From positions 1-41,042 of IMG/VR virus record IMGVR_UViG_3300007074_000026: a stretch of 41,042 nt of DNA; one strand, 5' to 3'. The notes beneath the pieces were generated by a model. The model saw only the letters and a list, made by a program, of their open reading frames with translations, was not told the origin of the DNA and did no database searches. Shown here in pieces: positions 6,109-16,398 of this stretch. Position 1 is the first letter of the stretch. Each line of letters begins with the position of its first letter. Both the position numbers and the translations under genes were made by a program. Source of the DNA: a virus.

Positions 6109-8553
6109 TTAATCTTTTAGTACAGGTATTTCTATATCATCCCATACTGAATAATCGTTCTTATCTTTATTCTTAGATTTTTCTGCGAATAGCATTGATC
6201 TTAAAGCATTCCCAAATTTATTACTAAATTCTTTCCTGTCTGGGGTTCTTAACATTTCTAGCTTAATCTGTGCATGCGCCTGCTTCAATTTATTCATATC
6301 TGTGATATCTAAATCTTTAATACGATTAATAAAGGCATTCGCTTGTTGTTTTGTCTCTATATTAAATGCTTTTTTAACTAATTTCTGTAATTGCCCAATT
6401 GTTTCAGGACTGTGGGCAAATTTAGTGAATTTGCGTGAGGATAAGGCTGTGAATACAGATCCAGCTGCTTCTGAAACAGCTTTAACTGGTTTTCCTTTTA
6501 CGAGATTTGAAGCAATTTTCTGTGGAACTTGTAATATTGATGTTGAAGCAGCTGTCCCAGAATGGTTATCTTTAGCCAATAAGGCTGAATTTCTAGTTAT
6601 AAATTTTTGTAAATCATCTAAGTCAGCGTTGAAGTTCTTACCGCCATATTTATGTAATATTTCTTTTGAATCTGCTCTTAGAGCTCTATAATTCCTCATC
6701 CAAGTTGCTGGATTTATATAATTACTGCCGCCCGTTTCGCCAACTCTTCCAAGTTTGTTCATGACAGCCCCTAATAATACTTCTTTCTGATTAGATGTAA
6801 CATGTGGTGCAAGCATATCCAGAAGGCCATAAGATTTTGATTCATCCCCTTTTAAGGCGTAATCCACCAAAGATTCTAATTGTCCATCTACCATTGTTCT
6901 AATTTTATTAAGCTTAGACTTATCTTTCTTAGCAAATTCAGAATAAGTCTCATGCCATTTATCCCATGATTTTTTTGTTCCTGCTTTTACTAATTGTTTA
7001 TCTTCTAAATTTTCAAGGTGAGTTATCATGGACTTCTTTATTTCACCATAAAGGGTCTTCTTCTTTCCAGAAGCAGCATCTCCTATGGCTTTATTAGCCA
7101 CATCTTTGTCACTTCCTACCCTTTGTTGAAATTTACGGAAATTTTCTAAAGTTAATTTATTATCTAATGCACCAGAAGATAGTCCTGAAAGATCTTCAAT
7201 ACCTTTGTTCTTAAGATATGCGGCTTGTGCCGCAGGTGTTTCGGATACCAGGGTATCTAACTCTAAGAGATACTTACCTACAGGATTATTCCGCATTGCA
7301 GCTAGATCTTTTGTTTTTATTCCAGATGTAGATTCTAATCCAAAATTTTTCTTAATATATTTATTTATTTCTTTTTGGCTTACTCCACTATTTTTAAGAC
7401 CTTCAATTAATTTCTTAGTTTTATCTGGTAAATCTAAATCAATTTTTTGTAATTTAACATCATCTGAAAATTTATTAAAAATATCAGATACATCGATTAA
7501 ATTTCCTTCTGGATTTTTTGTGATAGAGTTCTCTAGTTTCTTAATCCAAGGATCAATTTTGCCTTTAACATATTTGTATTTCTTATCTGCCCCTTTTTCA
7601 AGTATATCCCCTAATACTGAGCTTTTTGTCATATTTTCATGTGTTGGGGCTTTAAGAAGTTCATGTATCTTCTTTAAAGCATTTGATCGGGTTGCTTCTT
7701 CTATATCGGGAGCATATCGTTGCGCCGTCATCTGCAACGTAGGAGAAACGCCGGTAGACCCTAAAGTAGTAGGTAGTTCGGACCTTTCTGCTTGAAGCAG
7801 GGCAGATATATCCGGTTTCCCTCCTAATAAATCTACTGTACTGGCTCGCAAACCTCCGTGTTTCAAAGCTTTTAAAGCACTAGATATCTTCTGAGTGCTA
7901 TACCCTCCTGCTAATCCGCCCCCTATACCTGCTGCAAGAACAGCAAGCGGAGAATCCGTATGCCTAGACATTTCATGTGCTGCTAATCCAGAAGCGGCCG
8001 CACCACCTACTTCAGGAACGCTTATGGAAGATTGGGATTTTAGGAACTTTTGCATCTTGGGACCATACTTTACACCCGCCTTAGTGGCCGCAAGAACTCC
8101 TTTTGCAACACCTGCCCCACTTAAAAGATGTGCAATTGCCTGTTGAACTGCATCGGATCTTTCTTCTCCTAAAGTTTGCGGATTTAAGTTTAGATCAGTT
8201 GAATCTTGTACTAATTTCCCTAATTTTTCCCCAAAGCCAAACTGTGGTACTGTTGGTATTTCGTGCCCGCTTAGAGAAGACGCAACTGAAATAGGAATAT
8301 TTACTAAAGCTCCCGGCAAATCCGGGGTTGATCCTACTGCGGTTGCAGTGTTTTTTGCTAATCTTAATAACATTCTTTTTTTAGACTGACTGTCTCTTAA
8401 GATTGTTTGTTCTGGTTCTTCTTCTTCTTCTGAATGGGTATCATCCACCCGTGGTGTGGGTGATAGATGTTCATCTAAGCTTTCCAAATATTCTAATTTT
8501 TCTTCATCAGATAATTGATCAATTTCAGCGTGGGAAAGACGATTAAATTCCAT
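6109..8553 (-). CDS. Large internal virion / ejection protein (814 aa)
   Basis: Probably a minor virion protein carried inside the head and ejected with the DNA. The N-terminus is acidic (EEEEEPEQ at about 42-50). Gly/Ala-rich hydrophobic stretches follow (LLSGAGVAKGVLAA, then GGAAASGLAAHEM and LAVLAAGIGGGLAGG, about 140-220), which could insert in membrane. After that come long helical regions with many Lys/Leu/Asp. The SPTLQMTAQRYAPDIEE motif resembles the start of an ejection-protein domain. The start overlaps the end of the 1088-aa gene by 11 bp. It is the last structural gene of the operon, a usual place for such proteins in podoviruses. No lysozyme or transglycosylase motif was found. 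The function comes from size, composition and position, not a recognised family. Confidence 0.6.
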   Translation of the reverse strand: MEFNRLSHAEIDQLSDEEKLEYLESLDEHLSPTPRVDDTHSEEEEEPEQTILRDSQSKKRMLLRLAKNTATAVGSTPDLPGALVNIPISVASSLSGHEIPTVPQFGFGEKLGKLVQDSTDLNLNPQTLGEERSDAVQQAIAHLLSGAGVAKGVLAATKAGVKYGPKMQKFLKSQSSISVPEVGGAAASGLAAHEMSRHTDSPLAVLAAGIGGGLAGGYSTQKISSALKALKHGGLRASTVDLLGGKPDISALLQAERSELPTTLGSTGVSPTLQMTAQRYAPDIEEATRSNALKKIHELLKAPTHENMTKSSVLGDILEKGADKKYKYVKGKIDPWIKKLENSITKNPEGNLIDVSDIFNKFSDDVKLQKIDLDLPDKTKKLIEGLKNSGVSQKEINKYIKKNFGLESTSGIKTKDLAAMRNNPVGKYLLELDTLVSETPAAQAAYLKNKGIEDLSGLSSGALDNKLTLENFRKFQQRVGSDKDVANKAIGDAASGKKKTLYGEIKKSMITHLENLEDKQLVKAGTKKSWDKWHETYSEFAKKDKSKLNKIRTMVDGQLESLVDYALKGDESKSYGLLDMLAPHVTSNQKEVLLGAVMNKLGRVGETGGSNYINPATWMRNYRALRADSKEILHKYGGKNFNADLDDLQKFITRNSALLAKDNHSGTAASTSILQVPQKIASNLVKGKPVKAVSEAAGSVFTALSSRKFTKFAHSPETIGQLQKLVKKAFNIETKQQANAFINRIKDLDITDMNKLKQAHAQIKLEMLRTPDRKEFSNKFGNALRSMLFAEKSKNKDKNDYSVWDDIEIPVLKD

Positions 8554-11500
8554 TGTATGATGCTTTCATAGATAAACTTTTCAGGAGGTAGTCCCGATCT
8601 CTCATAAGTTGAGTAGGATTTGGATTAGTAGTTTTTGAAGATCCCGACGCCATCTTATCTAGTTGGCCCTTCTCAATTTTATATTTTTTAAACAGTTTAT
8701 TGAATAATCTTTCATTAACATCATATTCCAAAAGCGCATTTGGCAGTGTATTGCGTGTAGCCCGAATACCAGATTCACTATTTATCCCCTTAGATTCAGC
8801 AATTTCATAAGCTAGAATGTCTGAAGCAGATTTTAGCGTGTTTTGTGCTTCTCGTGTCTTACCAAAAACAGGGAAGAATGAATCTCCTGATTTACCTTTA
8901 GTTTCACGATGTATTTTATAAGCATTTACTAAGGCTTCTTGAATAGATGGAAGAGCTTCTTGTTTCTTCGTTTCTTTCACACCTGATTGAGCTGTTAATT
9001 TTCTAACTTCTTTTTCTTCAATAGAAGGTGTACTGCTTTCTTTGAATGCTCTTTCTTCTTCTTTCTCAAGTCTCTTTAGTTCTCTTTCTTCTTCTTTCTC
9101 AGATTTCTTATATTCTCGTTCTTCTAACTTCTCGATAGATTTTAATCTTTTATCTTCAATCTCTTTTAGGGCCTTACGTAATTTTTCTTGATTAGTAGAC
9201 TCTAGTTGCTTCTCTTTATATTCTTTTTCTTGTTCCCATTTGAGTTTGTTAAAGTCTATTTGATCATTAGCACGCATATCTGATGTTTCTCTATGTTCCA
9301 TACCATCAAGAACATTCATAATGCTGACTTTATCAAGAATTTCTTTTTGCCTAGACTTATTTTCTTTTTCATATCTATCTTCATATTTATCACGGGCGTA
9401 TCCTGCAGCAGGTTCTAATGAGTTCATTAATCCGTTCTGGGCGCCATATTTTGATATGCCCCTTCCCATATCACCTATGAAATCCCATAATCTATCTGAA
9501 GTACTGCTTGCCGGTGAGGATTGAAGACTTTTTAAATTTTCTTGTAAGCGCTCTAAAGAAGAAGTTGAACTTCCTACTTCTCCCCCGACAGCTCTTCTAT
9601 CTCTATCACGTGGCATAAGCATAGCACCCGCATTTAATGCTAAGCCGCCGGCAGTTGTCCATGGACTTGCTGCAGGAGGGGGCGCGGCTCCAACTGGCAT
9701 TGATGTGAACGTCTCTCCTTGTGCAGGTAATTTGTTAAGCATTGCAGCCAGTCTTTCAGTTTGGGCTGGGCCATATCTTCTTTGCCGCTCAAAATCTTGG
9801 AATCTTGCATCAAGCATGGATTGATCTATGCGTTGCTGCTCTTGGGCAACTCCCATTAATCTATCGGTTTTAGATCCTTCTTGTTGTGTTTGCGCTCCCA
9901 TTAGATCAGCCAATTGGTACGATCCACGCATTTTATTATATGCGTCTTCCCCACGGGCTCTAGCTGCTAATGTTGCACCGTGCAATCCTCGTTCTTGGTC
10001 TGCTCTAGCATTTAATAATGATTCTTGGAAACCTTTGTTACGCATTTGGTATTCTAAGGCCTTTATCTTTTCTCCAAATCTTGTAAAGGCACGGTTCCGC
10101 ATGTCTCTAAATTTGCCCGTATAGTGTCCCATTCCTGGGGAATATTTTTCTAATAAAGGTTCTAGTTCATCTTGTATAAATGATTCAGTTGTTTGTTCTT
10201 TTGCGTCCTGTAAAACCCTATCTTCATATGGGTTCATGTATCTATTTATATGCTCAATTGTAGGTTGGCTTGATTCTTCTATCACAGGTCTAATAGAGTC
10301 TAATAAGGACATATTTGTCCCATCTCTTAGATATCCCCGTGCTTCGTCAAAACCTTCTTGAGCCCCAGGCGCAGTCATATCAGCAATCATTTTACCCTGA
10401 ACCGCTTTAAGCATAGGATTTGAAGGAGCAACTCGCTCCCCTTCATATTTTTGGTAAGGAACTCTTCCCTCCATAAATCCTTGTTCTAGAACTAATCTTT
10501 TGGCATCATTTTCAAAATTTGCTCTCTTTGGATCAGTTCCTATTGTTGGGTCGGCCGACATATACCCGCCTTTACTTCCCCCTCCACCAGCTGCCGATGC
10601 TGCTGCTGCAGGTCCCGCTGCTGATGCAGCTTCTTCGCCTGTACGCAGGCCACTAGGTTCAGTTGGAGTATTAGAAGGAAAATATTTTTCCATTCTTGCA
10701 TGCGTTATTCTTGCCCATACTTCTGGATTGGAACGTGCTTTCGCTATAATACTTTGAATAATAGGAATCTTAGCAATACTGTCAGTAGGAGAAGAATTGC
10801 TTAACGTTTGATTTTCCAAATACTCCTGGATATTCATAGGGGATATTTGGTAAGACCTCATTTGCCCATGTAGATTATTCAGTAAATCAATAGGACTATG
10901 TCCCTGAACTGGTGTGCCCATAGGTTCAGCATAAGATGCCCCTGCATCAGAAGGATATGGATCAGCAGTTTGCGTTCCAGCATCTGCCATTGATGGCATC
11001 GTCCCAGGTGTAAACCTAGGATCAGACGGACCTCCCGGTCCAGTGGGACCTCCCGGTCCTTGTGGTGCCCCTCGTTGACCCATATTAATAGGACGAGATC
11101 TTGGCCTAGCTCTGGCGTCGGCTGCAGGGCCAGCCCCAGCACCTGAAACTGCTGCTGTCTGTAAAGGGGCCCCCCCACTCCGGGGACGTGGAAGAGGACG
11201 AGATTGATATAAGCCGCCTGCGTTTCCTCTTGGTGAGGTTGCGGGCATAGCGGCGGAATCTCTTGACCGAGCACTAGAACTACCGGCAAGCGCTTTCCTT
11301 GCTTCATCTATTCTTGATGCAGCTTGCGATAATGCAGCAGATTCTTCCGTCCTTTCATCTCTTGAAACCTCGTCTTCGACTTCTTTTAACAGAAGAGCAT
11401 TACGGGCTTCTAGCTCTTCATCAGAACCATAACCTGAATCAGACTCAGAATCAGAACCATGACCTGAATCAGACTCAGAATCAGAATCAAACATACTAGC

Positions 11501-11809
11501 TGCTTCTGCCTTTGCAAGTTCCTGTTGTGCGTTTTCATAATTTCTACTAAAAAACTTATGCCTTACTGGTTCAGGAAGATCCATAGTGGTTTTCAGGAAC
11601 TTAACATCTGCCTGTGATCTTAAATAAGGATTATAAGCAATAAGAGAAATTAAATGCTGGAAATTTGCTGGGGAAGTCCCAAAAAGAGAAGCTAATTGCG
11701 GGATAGTTTTGCCACCAAATATTCTTTTTATATCTTCACTTGAAATTAGATTAGCTTCTGAAGGTGCGCTAGATGCACTAGCAGCTGCGGCTGAACTCTT
11801 TGGAGGCAT
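8543..11809 (-). CDS. Very large internal virion protein (1088 aa)
   Basis: Modular, low-complexity protein. After an N-terminal helical domain there is an Asp/Ser run (DSDSESDSGHGSDSESDSG, about 104-122) and a Pro/Gly/Arg-rich linker with collagen-like GPGGPTGPGG (about 250). The central helical domain has YMNPYEDRVLQDAKEQ and later YGPAQTERLAAMLNKLP. That order (NPY..., Ala-rich helix, then Y..AQ..RL..ML) is typical of long podovirus internal core proteins. A GGLALNAGAMLMPRD segment and a highly charged coiled coil of E/K/R (about 850-935) follow. It is translationally linked to the downstream 814-aa gene by overlap. Its role is likely DNA ejection or channel formation. The Ser-Asp repeat and the linker are encoded by locally repetitive DNA and could vary in length between isolates. 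Confidence 0.65.
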   Translation of the reverse strand: MPPKSSAAAASASSAPSEANLISSEDIKRIFGGKTIPQLASLFGTSPANFQHLISLIAYNPYLRSQADVKFLKTTMDLPEPVRHKFFSRNYENAQQELAKAEAASMFDSDSESDSGHGSDSESDSGYGSDEELEARNALLLKEVEDEVSRDERTEESAALSQAASRIDEARKALAGSSSARSRDSAAMPATSPRGNAGGLYQSRPLPRPRSGGAPLQTAAVSGAGAGPAADARARPRSRPINMGQRGAPQGPGGPTGPGGPSDPRFTPGTMPSMADAGTQTADPYPSDAGASYAEPMGTPVQGHSPIDLLNNLHGQMRSYQISPMNIQEYLENQTLSNSSPTDSIAKIPIIQSIIAKARSNPEVWARITHARMEKYFPSNTPTEPSGLRTGEEAASAAGPAAAASAAGGGGSKGGYMSADPTIGTDPKRANFENDAKRLVLEQGFMEGRVPYQKYEGERVAPSNPMLKAVQGKMIADMTAPGAQEGFDEARGYLRDGTNMSLLDSIRPVIEESSQPTIEHINRYMNPYEDRVLQDAKEQTTESFIQDELEPLLEKYSPGMGHYTGKFRDMRNRAFTRFGEKIKALEYQMRNKGFQESLLNARADQERGLHGATLAARARGEDAYNKMRGSYQLADLMGAQTQQEGSKTDRLMGVAQEQQRIDQSMLDARFQDFERQRRYGPAQTERLAAMLNKLPAQGETFTSMPVGAAPPPAASPWTTAGGLALNAGAMLMPRDRDRRAVGGEVGSSTSSLERLQENLKSLQSSPASSTSDRLWDFIGDMGRGISKYGAQNGLMNSLEPAAGYARDKYEDRYEKENKSRQKEILDKVSIMNVLDGMEHRETSDMRANDQIDFNKLKWEQEKEYKEKQLESTNQEKLRKALKEIEDKRLKSIEKLEEREYKKSEKEEERELKRLEKEEERAFKESSTPSIEEKEVRKLTAQSGVKETKKQEALPSIQEALVNAYKIHRETKGKSGDSFFPVFGKTREAQNTLKSASDILAYEIAESKGINSESGIRATRNTLPNALLEYDVNERLFNKLFKKYKIEKGQLDKMASGSSKTTNPNPTQLMRDRDYLLKSLSMKASYNGI

Positions 11810-11821
11810 AGTGAATTTCCT

Positions 11822-13432
11822 TTAATTTAAGGTGTTTGAAATAAGAGATCTCGACACCGTCGCATTACGGTTAGATTTTTTCAAACGATGGATTTTATCT
11901 CTTAACAATTCTAGTTTCTCCACCCCTATTTTATGGTCTCCCTTACCAATGGCAAGAACATCAGGACGAACTATCTCATATTCGCTAGCACTGTACGCAA
12001 CAGGAACGGGTTTCAAAAGGCCTTTTTCTTTTCTTTCTTCTTTGGCATATTTCTTACCTAATGGTGTTATTTGCTTAATAATACTATCTAATTCATTTTT
12101 ACCTGCCAACGAGTTACCATTTCCAAGATGGCCAACACTTGTTGCATCCATTATATAGTTTCCCGGTGTAGCTTTCGTATAGATATTATCTTTCTGGCCG
12201 TCTTCACTACCTGTTAAATATCTACTTTTTTTAGCAACGCCAATATTTCTTACATGACCCCCTTTAGAAAAATTCTGAAAATATGAATGTTCTCTGCTGT
12301 CAAAAAGATGAGACGGTCTATTATCTGGTATATATCGTCTTGGAGAACCGCCAGTAACACGAAGGGGTTCACCTAATCCGCTTTCTTCCCATGCTCGTTC
12401 TCTGGCTTCTTTCTGTTCTTGCATATAATCTTTACGGGCTTGTTTTTCGGCATTGGCACCCATTAACATAGAAGGAACGGATGCAGCTACTAAATAGGGC
12501 GCTACACTAGATAAAGTACTGGCAATAGAACTGGCCCCAGATGCTCCTGCTCCTAAACCGGCACCAGTTCCTGCGCCTAATCCCGCTCCGGCTCCTGCAC
12601 CTAAGCCAGTTCCAGATAATCCGGCACCTAAACCAACCCCAGTTCCTGCACCTAATCCACCTATAACGGCAGGCGCTGCTGAAGATCCTAACCCCAAAGC
12701 ATGATACCCATATCCACCAGCACCACCAGCTAAACCACCTAAACCAGCGGCTTTCCAAACATCTCCTGGTTTATCTTTGTCTCCAAAATAAGAACCAGCT
12801 GCTCCACCGGCTGCCCCACCTAAAGCACCTGCTAATGCCAAACTAGCACCACCCGTTGCTGGCGCTAACCCAATACCCAAAGCTGCCCCGGCTAATGCCC
12901 CAATTGCTTTCCAGAATTTAAATAGTTGAGGTAATCCCGTTATTTCATTCGTAGACATATGGTTGCTTACTTCACTTAGAAATTGAAGTAACTCCATAGG
13001 CATAAGAACTATTAGAGAGTCCCCTTTTCTTCCTTGAGCAGCCAACAGCTCAATTTCTGGGTTACTATCTCCAGGAGCTGGAATAAATGTTTTATCTGAG
13101 ATGGCTTCTGTACCGAATTTAGATAATTCTGACAATACTTTATTGGTACGACTATCATCTTTCTCATCCATACCTTTAAAAACATTAAGAACAATATTCC
13201 TAAATTCTGGATCTTCTAGTTTATCTGATAAGGGTTTATAGGATCTAAGTTGCAATTTATCATCAAAATACCCCTCAGGAGTACCTTGGATAACATCCAA
13301 CATTGAGGCTTCTTCAATTGCCATATGGACAGGAATAGGGGTTTCCTCTTCTACTTCCATTTCTTCATTTGGAAGAGAATTAGAAGAACCCATATTCAAT
13401 AGTTCATTAATATCAACATTATTTGGAGGCAT
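11822..13432 (-). CDS. Internal virion protein with glycine-zipper repeats (536 aa)
   Basis: Residues about 180-320 are almost all Gly/Ala/Leu with repeated GxxxG and GAGxG (for example GLGAGAGAGLGAGTGAG), a membrane-inserting glycine-zipper composition. The C-terminal half has YLTGSEDGQKDNIYTKATPG, then NYIMDATSVGHLGNGN and LAGKNELDSIIKQI. This is the podovirus structural pattern of a Gly-Asp-Gly loop followed by a D-A-x-x-V-x-x-L-G-D/N-G segment. Its exact biochemical role is unknown to me. The gene lies between two other internal virion genes with 12-18 bp gaps. It probably takes part in forming the trans-envelope channel during DNA injection (inference). Confidence 0.6.
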   Translation of the reverse strand: MPPNNVDINELLNMGSSNSLPNEEMEVEEETPIPVHMAIEEASMLDVIQGTPEGYFDDKLQLRSYKPLSDKLEDPEFRNIVLNVFKGMDEKDDSRTNKVLSELSKFGTEAISDKTFIPAPGDSNPEIELLAAQGRKGDSLIVLMPMELLQFLSEVSNHMSTNEITGLPQLFKFWKAIGALAGAALGIGLAPATGGASLALAGALGGAAGGAAGSYFGDKDKPGDVWKAAGLGGLAGGAGGYGYHALGLGSSAAPAVIGGLGAGTGVGLGAGLSGTGLGAGAGAGLGAGTGAGLGAGASGASSIASTLSSVAPYLVAASVPSMLMGANAEKQARKDYMQEQKEARERAWEESGLGEPLRVTGGSPRRYIPDNRPSHLFDSREHSYFQNFSKGGHVRNIGVAKKSRYLTGSEDGQKDNIYTKATPGNYIMDATSVGHLGNGNSLAGKNELDSIIKQITPLGKKYAKEERKEKGLLKPVPVAYSASEYEIVRPDVLAIGKGDHKIGVEKLELLRDKIHRLKKSNRNATVSRSLISNTLN

Positions 13433-13450
13433 CTCAGATCCTTTACTTAG

Positions 13451-14449
13451 TTATTGGTAGGATGGCATTGATCCCATTCCATGTCGGCCACCTGCACTGG
13501 ACATACCGCCGCCCTGTGGGCCATACATGTCACGAACACTTCCATACATCCTACTAAATGGATTTTGTGGGAAACGTGACGCCATATTATCTGCAGTACT
13601 CCATGCAGCTTGGTAAGGGGTTGCCCCATTAGCCATTTGACCGAAGCCGTGGGCTGCCGTTCTTCCAAATCCACCACCCCAGTTTTGTGCGGCAGATTGT
13701 GCACCACTTGCTAAAGCTTGATGCATAGGCATACCATCCATGTAATTCATGCCTGCCGTAGATGCACCTGTTCCAAAAGCCGCAGGCATAGCTTGCTGCC
13801 AAGGACGATTTTGGCTAGGACTCATAAATTGGGAAGCCATTCCCATAGGATTACCCCAAGAAGGTGAGGGGCTTCCGCCACCCATTCCTGGAGCGGGTGC
13901 ATAAGATGGACGGGCTGGAGCTGCTGGAGCTGCTGCCGCTGGAGCAGGTGCTGGAGCAGCTGCGGGTCTTCTATGTCCGCCAAAAAGTCCACCAATGGCA
14001 TTTCCAATGCTGTCAATTCCGCCACCTACAAGGTTGCCTAATGCTCCACCAATTCCGGGAAGAATTGCTTTTCCTAGGCCTCCTAAAAGAGCTCCTAGGA
14101 AGAATTCTCGTCTACCAGTTTCTTCGTTTTTTGTTACTCTCCCACCAAAAGAATAGGCAATTCTATCTACTGCTCTTTTAGGAAGACCGACACTTAATGT
14201 ATCTCCATATCTACCTTTTGCTGCATCTTGGTCTAGAGCTGAACTTAATTGGCTATAAAAATGACTTTTTTTAATGGCATTTCCGCGTTCATACAATGAT
14301 TCAATTACATCTGGACGATCAAAGAAACTTGCGTCTTTAAACAAGACAGATTTAGAAGCACCAGGTAACATTTCAGGGGCACCTAAATAATGGGATAACT
14401 CTTCTACTTCAGAGGGGTTCATGTGAACATATTCAATATCATGCTGCAT
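13451..14449 (-). CDS. Internal virion protein, Gly/Ala/Pro-rich (332 aa)
   Basis: The N-terminal 130 residues are mixed helical, then RIAYSFGGRVTKNEETGRR. A hydrophobic glycine-zipper segment follows (FFLGALLGGLGKAILPGIGG, continuing through ALGNLVGGGI, about 116-155). The remainder is low complexity, rich in Pro/Ala, then Met/Gly/Gln. The SFGGRV-type motif before a membrane-like region recurs in podovirus ejection proteins. It is the first of four consecutive large internal virion genes, all on the same strand with short gaps. The SD is weak (AAAG about 9 nt upstream). The DNA coding the Ala/Pro run is repetitive, so the Ala/Pro part may be variable. Confidence 0.55.
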   Translation of the reverse strand: MQHDIEYVHMNPSEVEELSHYLGAPEMLPGASKSVLFKDASFFDRPDVIESLYERGNAIKKSHFYSQLSSALDQDAAKGRYGDTLSVGLPKRAVDRIAYSFGGRVTKNEETGRREFFLGALLGGLGKAILPGIGGALGNLVGGGIDSIGNAIGGLFGGHRRPAAAPAPAPAAAAPAAPARPSYAPAPGMGGGSPSPSWGNPMGMASQFMSPSQNRPWQQAMPAAFGTGASTAGMNYMDGMPMHQALASGAQSAAQNWGGGFGRTAAHGFGQMANGATPYQAAWSTADNMASRFPQNPFSRMYGSVRDMYGPQGGGMSSAGGRHGMGSMPSYQ

Positions 14450-14659
14450 TTTTTTACTTTCTTTAATTGGAAGGAGGGGCTGCTGTAGATAATTATATAC
14501 TACCTACTAGATATTGAAATAAGAAAAGTTCTGTCAGAGTGTAAAAAAGGGCCAAAACACTATTGTTTTACTATTTTTTTCACCTTTAGGGGAATTCGTT
14601 TATTCCCTTGTGGAATACTAATCCTTGTAAATTTAACTTTAAGAGTCAAATAAACAAGG
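14450..14659 (-). promoter_or_regulatory. Largest gap in the late operon: candidate internal promoter and hairpin
   Basis: A 210-bp noncoding gap before the internal virion genes. On the minus strand TATATAATTATC (about 14488-14499) contains a TATAAT-like -10, with only a weak TTTCAA at -35. Upstream of it GGGAAT pairs with ATTCCC around 6 nt (14593-14610 region), and an AAAACA/TGTTTT stem lies at about 14556-14571. The layout would suit partial termination plus a separate promoter for the ejection-protein genes. No experiment-grade motif is visible. Confidence 0.3.
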
Positions 14660-14899
14660 TTATATATCCCAAGCTACTAAATTACTAATAAAGTCATAGG
14701 CCCATTTTCTCCATTCATCTTCTTTATAAAGAATAGAAGAGGGACTTGGAATAAAAGGAATTGGGGAAGTGTTATCTAAGTCATCCACCCAGTCTTGCCA
14801 GGTAGTAGTATAAACTGGAACGACAACAGGCAGTAAATCTACTGTTATTGCTCCAATCCAGTTTTCTAAATCCATATTTTCAGGAGAAGTAAGAATCAT
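14660..14899 (-). CDS. Small hypothetical virion-operon protein (79 aa)
   Basis: An acidic, Trp-rich small protein (WIGAI, WQDWVDDLD, WRKWAYDFI) with no recognised domain. It overlaps the end of the upstream tail-hub gene by 4 bp, so it is translated with it. Its position between the tail hub and the internal virion genes is where several podoviruses encode a tail needle or assembly factor, but nothing in the sequence shows that role. Confidence 0.55.
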   Translation of the reverse strand: MILTSPENMDLENWIGAITVDLLPVVVPVYTTTWQDWVDDLDNTSPIPFIPSPSSILYKEDEWRKWAYDFISNLVAWDI

Positions 14900-16398
14900 A
14901 ATACTGATATAGGGGTTGGTCTTTCATCCCCTTCATGAATTTCAAGTAAGGGGGTTCCCATTTCATATGTCCCATCTTTATCATTAGACATAAATTTAAT
15001 TAATAAATAATTACCTTGAACCCTTAAGTCACTCTTTACGGTTTCTTCATTTAATTCAAAAGGACCATAAACTATTCCAGGCATATTAGGATAAGCTCTG
15101 GCTTCTATTTGAAAACTCATTTTCCCTGTTTGAACCCTATCATGCAAAATAGTTTTAATAGAAATAGCGAAATCTTTTTCATTAGAAAGCATTTGAGGAG
15201 AAAGAAGACCATATTGCACGGAGGACGGAATGGCTATTTCACGACCATGCGCTGTTTTTGATGTTCCAAATTCATGTGCCCAAACCCCATATCTATCTAT
15301 GCCAGAGGGTTCTTTTTCTAAATTAGAATCACTCATTAAAGGGTAAGGTAATAAATGTGAAATAGTCCCAGCTGTTCGGGCCCAGGGTGTGTCGTACCAA
15401 GATTTTTTAAGGTAATTATATACAATTGCATGATTAGGGAATTCACTATCACCTTTAGGGAAAAACCAAACAACTTCGAAGTATTGAGGTAAATGCATGC
15501 CCCACACTTTTTCTTGATTATTTAAGTTAAGGTTATTGAAAAACCATTGTTTATTATCTTCATTAGGAACTGCTTGAACCGTTCCGTTATAAACATAGAA
15601 ATTGTCAGGACCAATCCAGAATATAAGATTATCAGTTTCTACGACACTCTTTGGCGATAAGATTGAAGAACCTCTTTTAAGACTTTCTGATAAGAAAGCA
15701 CCTGAACCGGGTGAATAAACTGTCCGATACAGTCCATCTAAACTCCAAAATAATCCAGCTGGTGTTCCCCCACTTCGTATAGGATACCCCATGACTATTT
15801 TTGTCCCACCAACAATATTTTCTGTTTTCCAGTTGGTAGGATCTCCGGGCTTAGATGGGATAATAACCCCATTATTCCCATAGGCCATAGCTTGATCACC
15901 TAAAACGACTACGCCACCAGATACTTCTATCCCAGTATCTGTTAAAGGAGTTTGAAGATCCACGTTCCCATAATAGACAGGACGAGTTGTAGTAGAAGCA
16001 AGATCGCCGTTATTAGGCGCAGAATGTGCCAATAAATTGGTAACTGATACGTCATTAATTGACGTAAGTTGTGAAAATGTCCATGAATTATTATCATCAA
16101 CTGTAAAACCAGCTGGCGTACGGTTTATTTCTACGGATGGTAATAAACTATTATCATAGTTAACAAAACTTAAAGTGTCAGGGCGTCCTAAATAAAGATC
16201 GAATCGGTCTTCTTGGGGGACAACATATAAATTAACAATTCTTCTATCATCTCCATGTTGGATTAATTTGAATCCACCCATCTTCAATGGTTTTCCTTGA
16301 TAAAACCTAGTCCATACTGCATCTGTGAATTTTCCAGAGCTTAGGAGAGTTCCATCCCTGATAACGCCTGCTTCTGATCTAAGGGGTAAAATAGGCAT
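14896..16398 (-). CDS. Tail hub/nozzle protein (P22 gp10 / T7 gp12-like)
   Basis: A 500-aa beta-rich protein close to the length of P22 gp10 (about 470 aa), which plugs the tail after packaging. The opening, a G-A-V-I-R-D-G style segment followed by W-x-R-F-Y-Q-G-K-P-L-K-M-G-G-F (about 29-43), is typical of podovirus tail-hub/stabilisation proteins. Repeated WSLDGLYRT and FWIGPDNFYVYNG blades suggest a beta-propeller. It starts within a TAATG-type overlap after the fibre gene. Together with the adaptor genes upstream it would close the portal vertex. Whether it is nearer to gp10 or to T7 gp12 cannot be judged by eye. Confidence 0.7.
   Translation of the reverse strand: MPILPLRSEAGVIRDGTLLSSGKFTDAVWTRFYQGKPLKMGGFKLIQHGDDRRIVNLYVVPQEDRFDLYLGRPDTLSFVNYDNSLLPSVEINRTPAGFTVDDNNSWTFSQLTSINDVSVTNLLAHSAPNNGDLASTTTRPVYYGNVDLQTPLTDTGIEVSGGVVVLGDQAMAYGNNGVIIPSKPGDPTNWKTENIVGGTKIVMGYPIRSGGTPAGLFWSLDGLYRTVYSPGSGAFLSESLKRGSSILSPKSVVETDNLIFWIGPDNFYVYNGTVQAVPNEDNKQWFFNNLNLNNQEKVWGMHLPQYFEVVWFFPKGDSEFPNHAIVYNYLKKSWYDTPWARTAGTISHLLPYPLMSDSNLEKEPSGIDRYGVWAHEFGTSKTAHGREIAIPSSVQYGLLSPQMLSNEKDFAISIKTILHDRVQTGKMSFQIEARAYPNMPGIVYGPFELNEETVKSDLRVQGNYLLIKFMSNDKDGTYEMGTPLLEIHEGDERPTPISVL

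Noticed and set aside
7205-7795. 196-codon plus-strand open frame inside the 814-aa virion gene
   Set aside because: It lies wholly antisense to a convincing long gene, lacks an SD and has a composition that mirrors the sense codons.
10879-11307. 142-codon frame on the same strand as the 1088-aa gene but in another phase
   Set aside because: Out-of-frame shadow in low-complexity, Gly/Pro-rich sequence with no RBS or domain.
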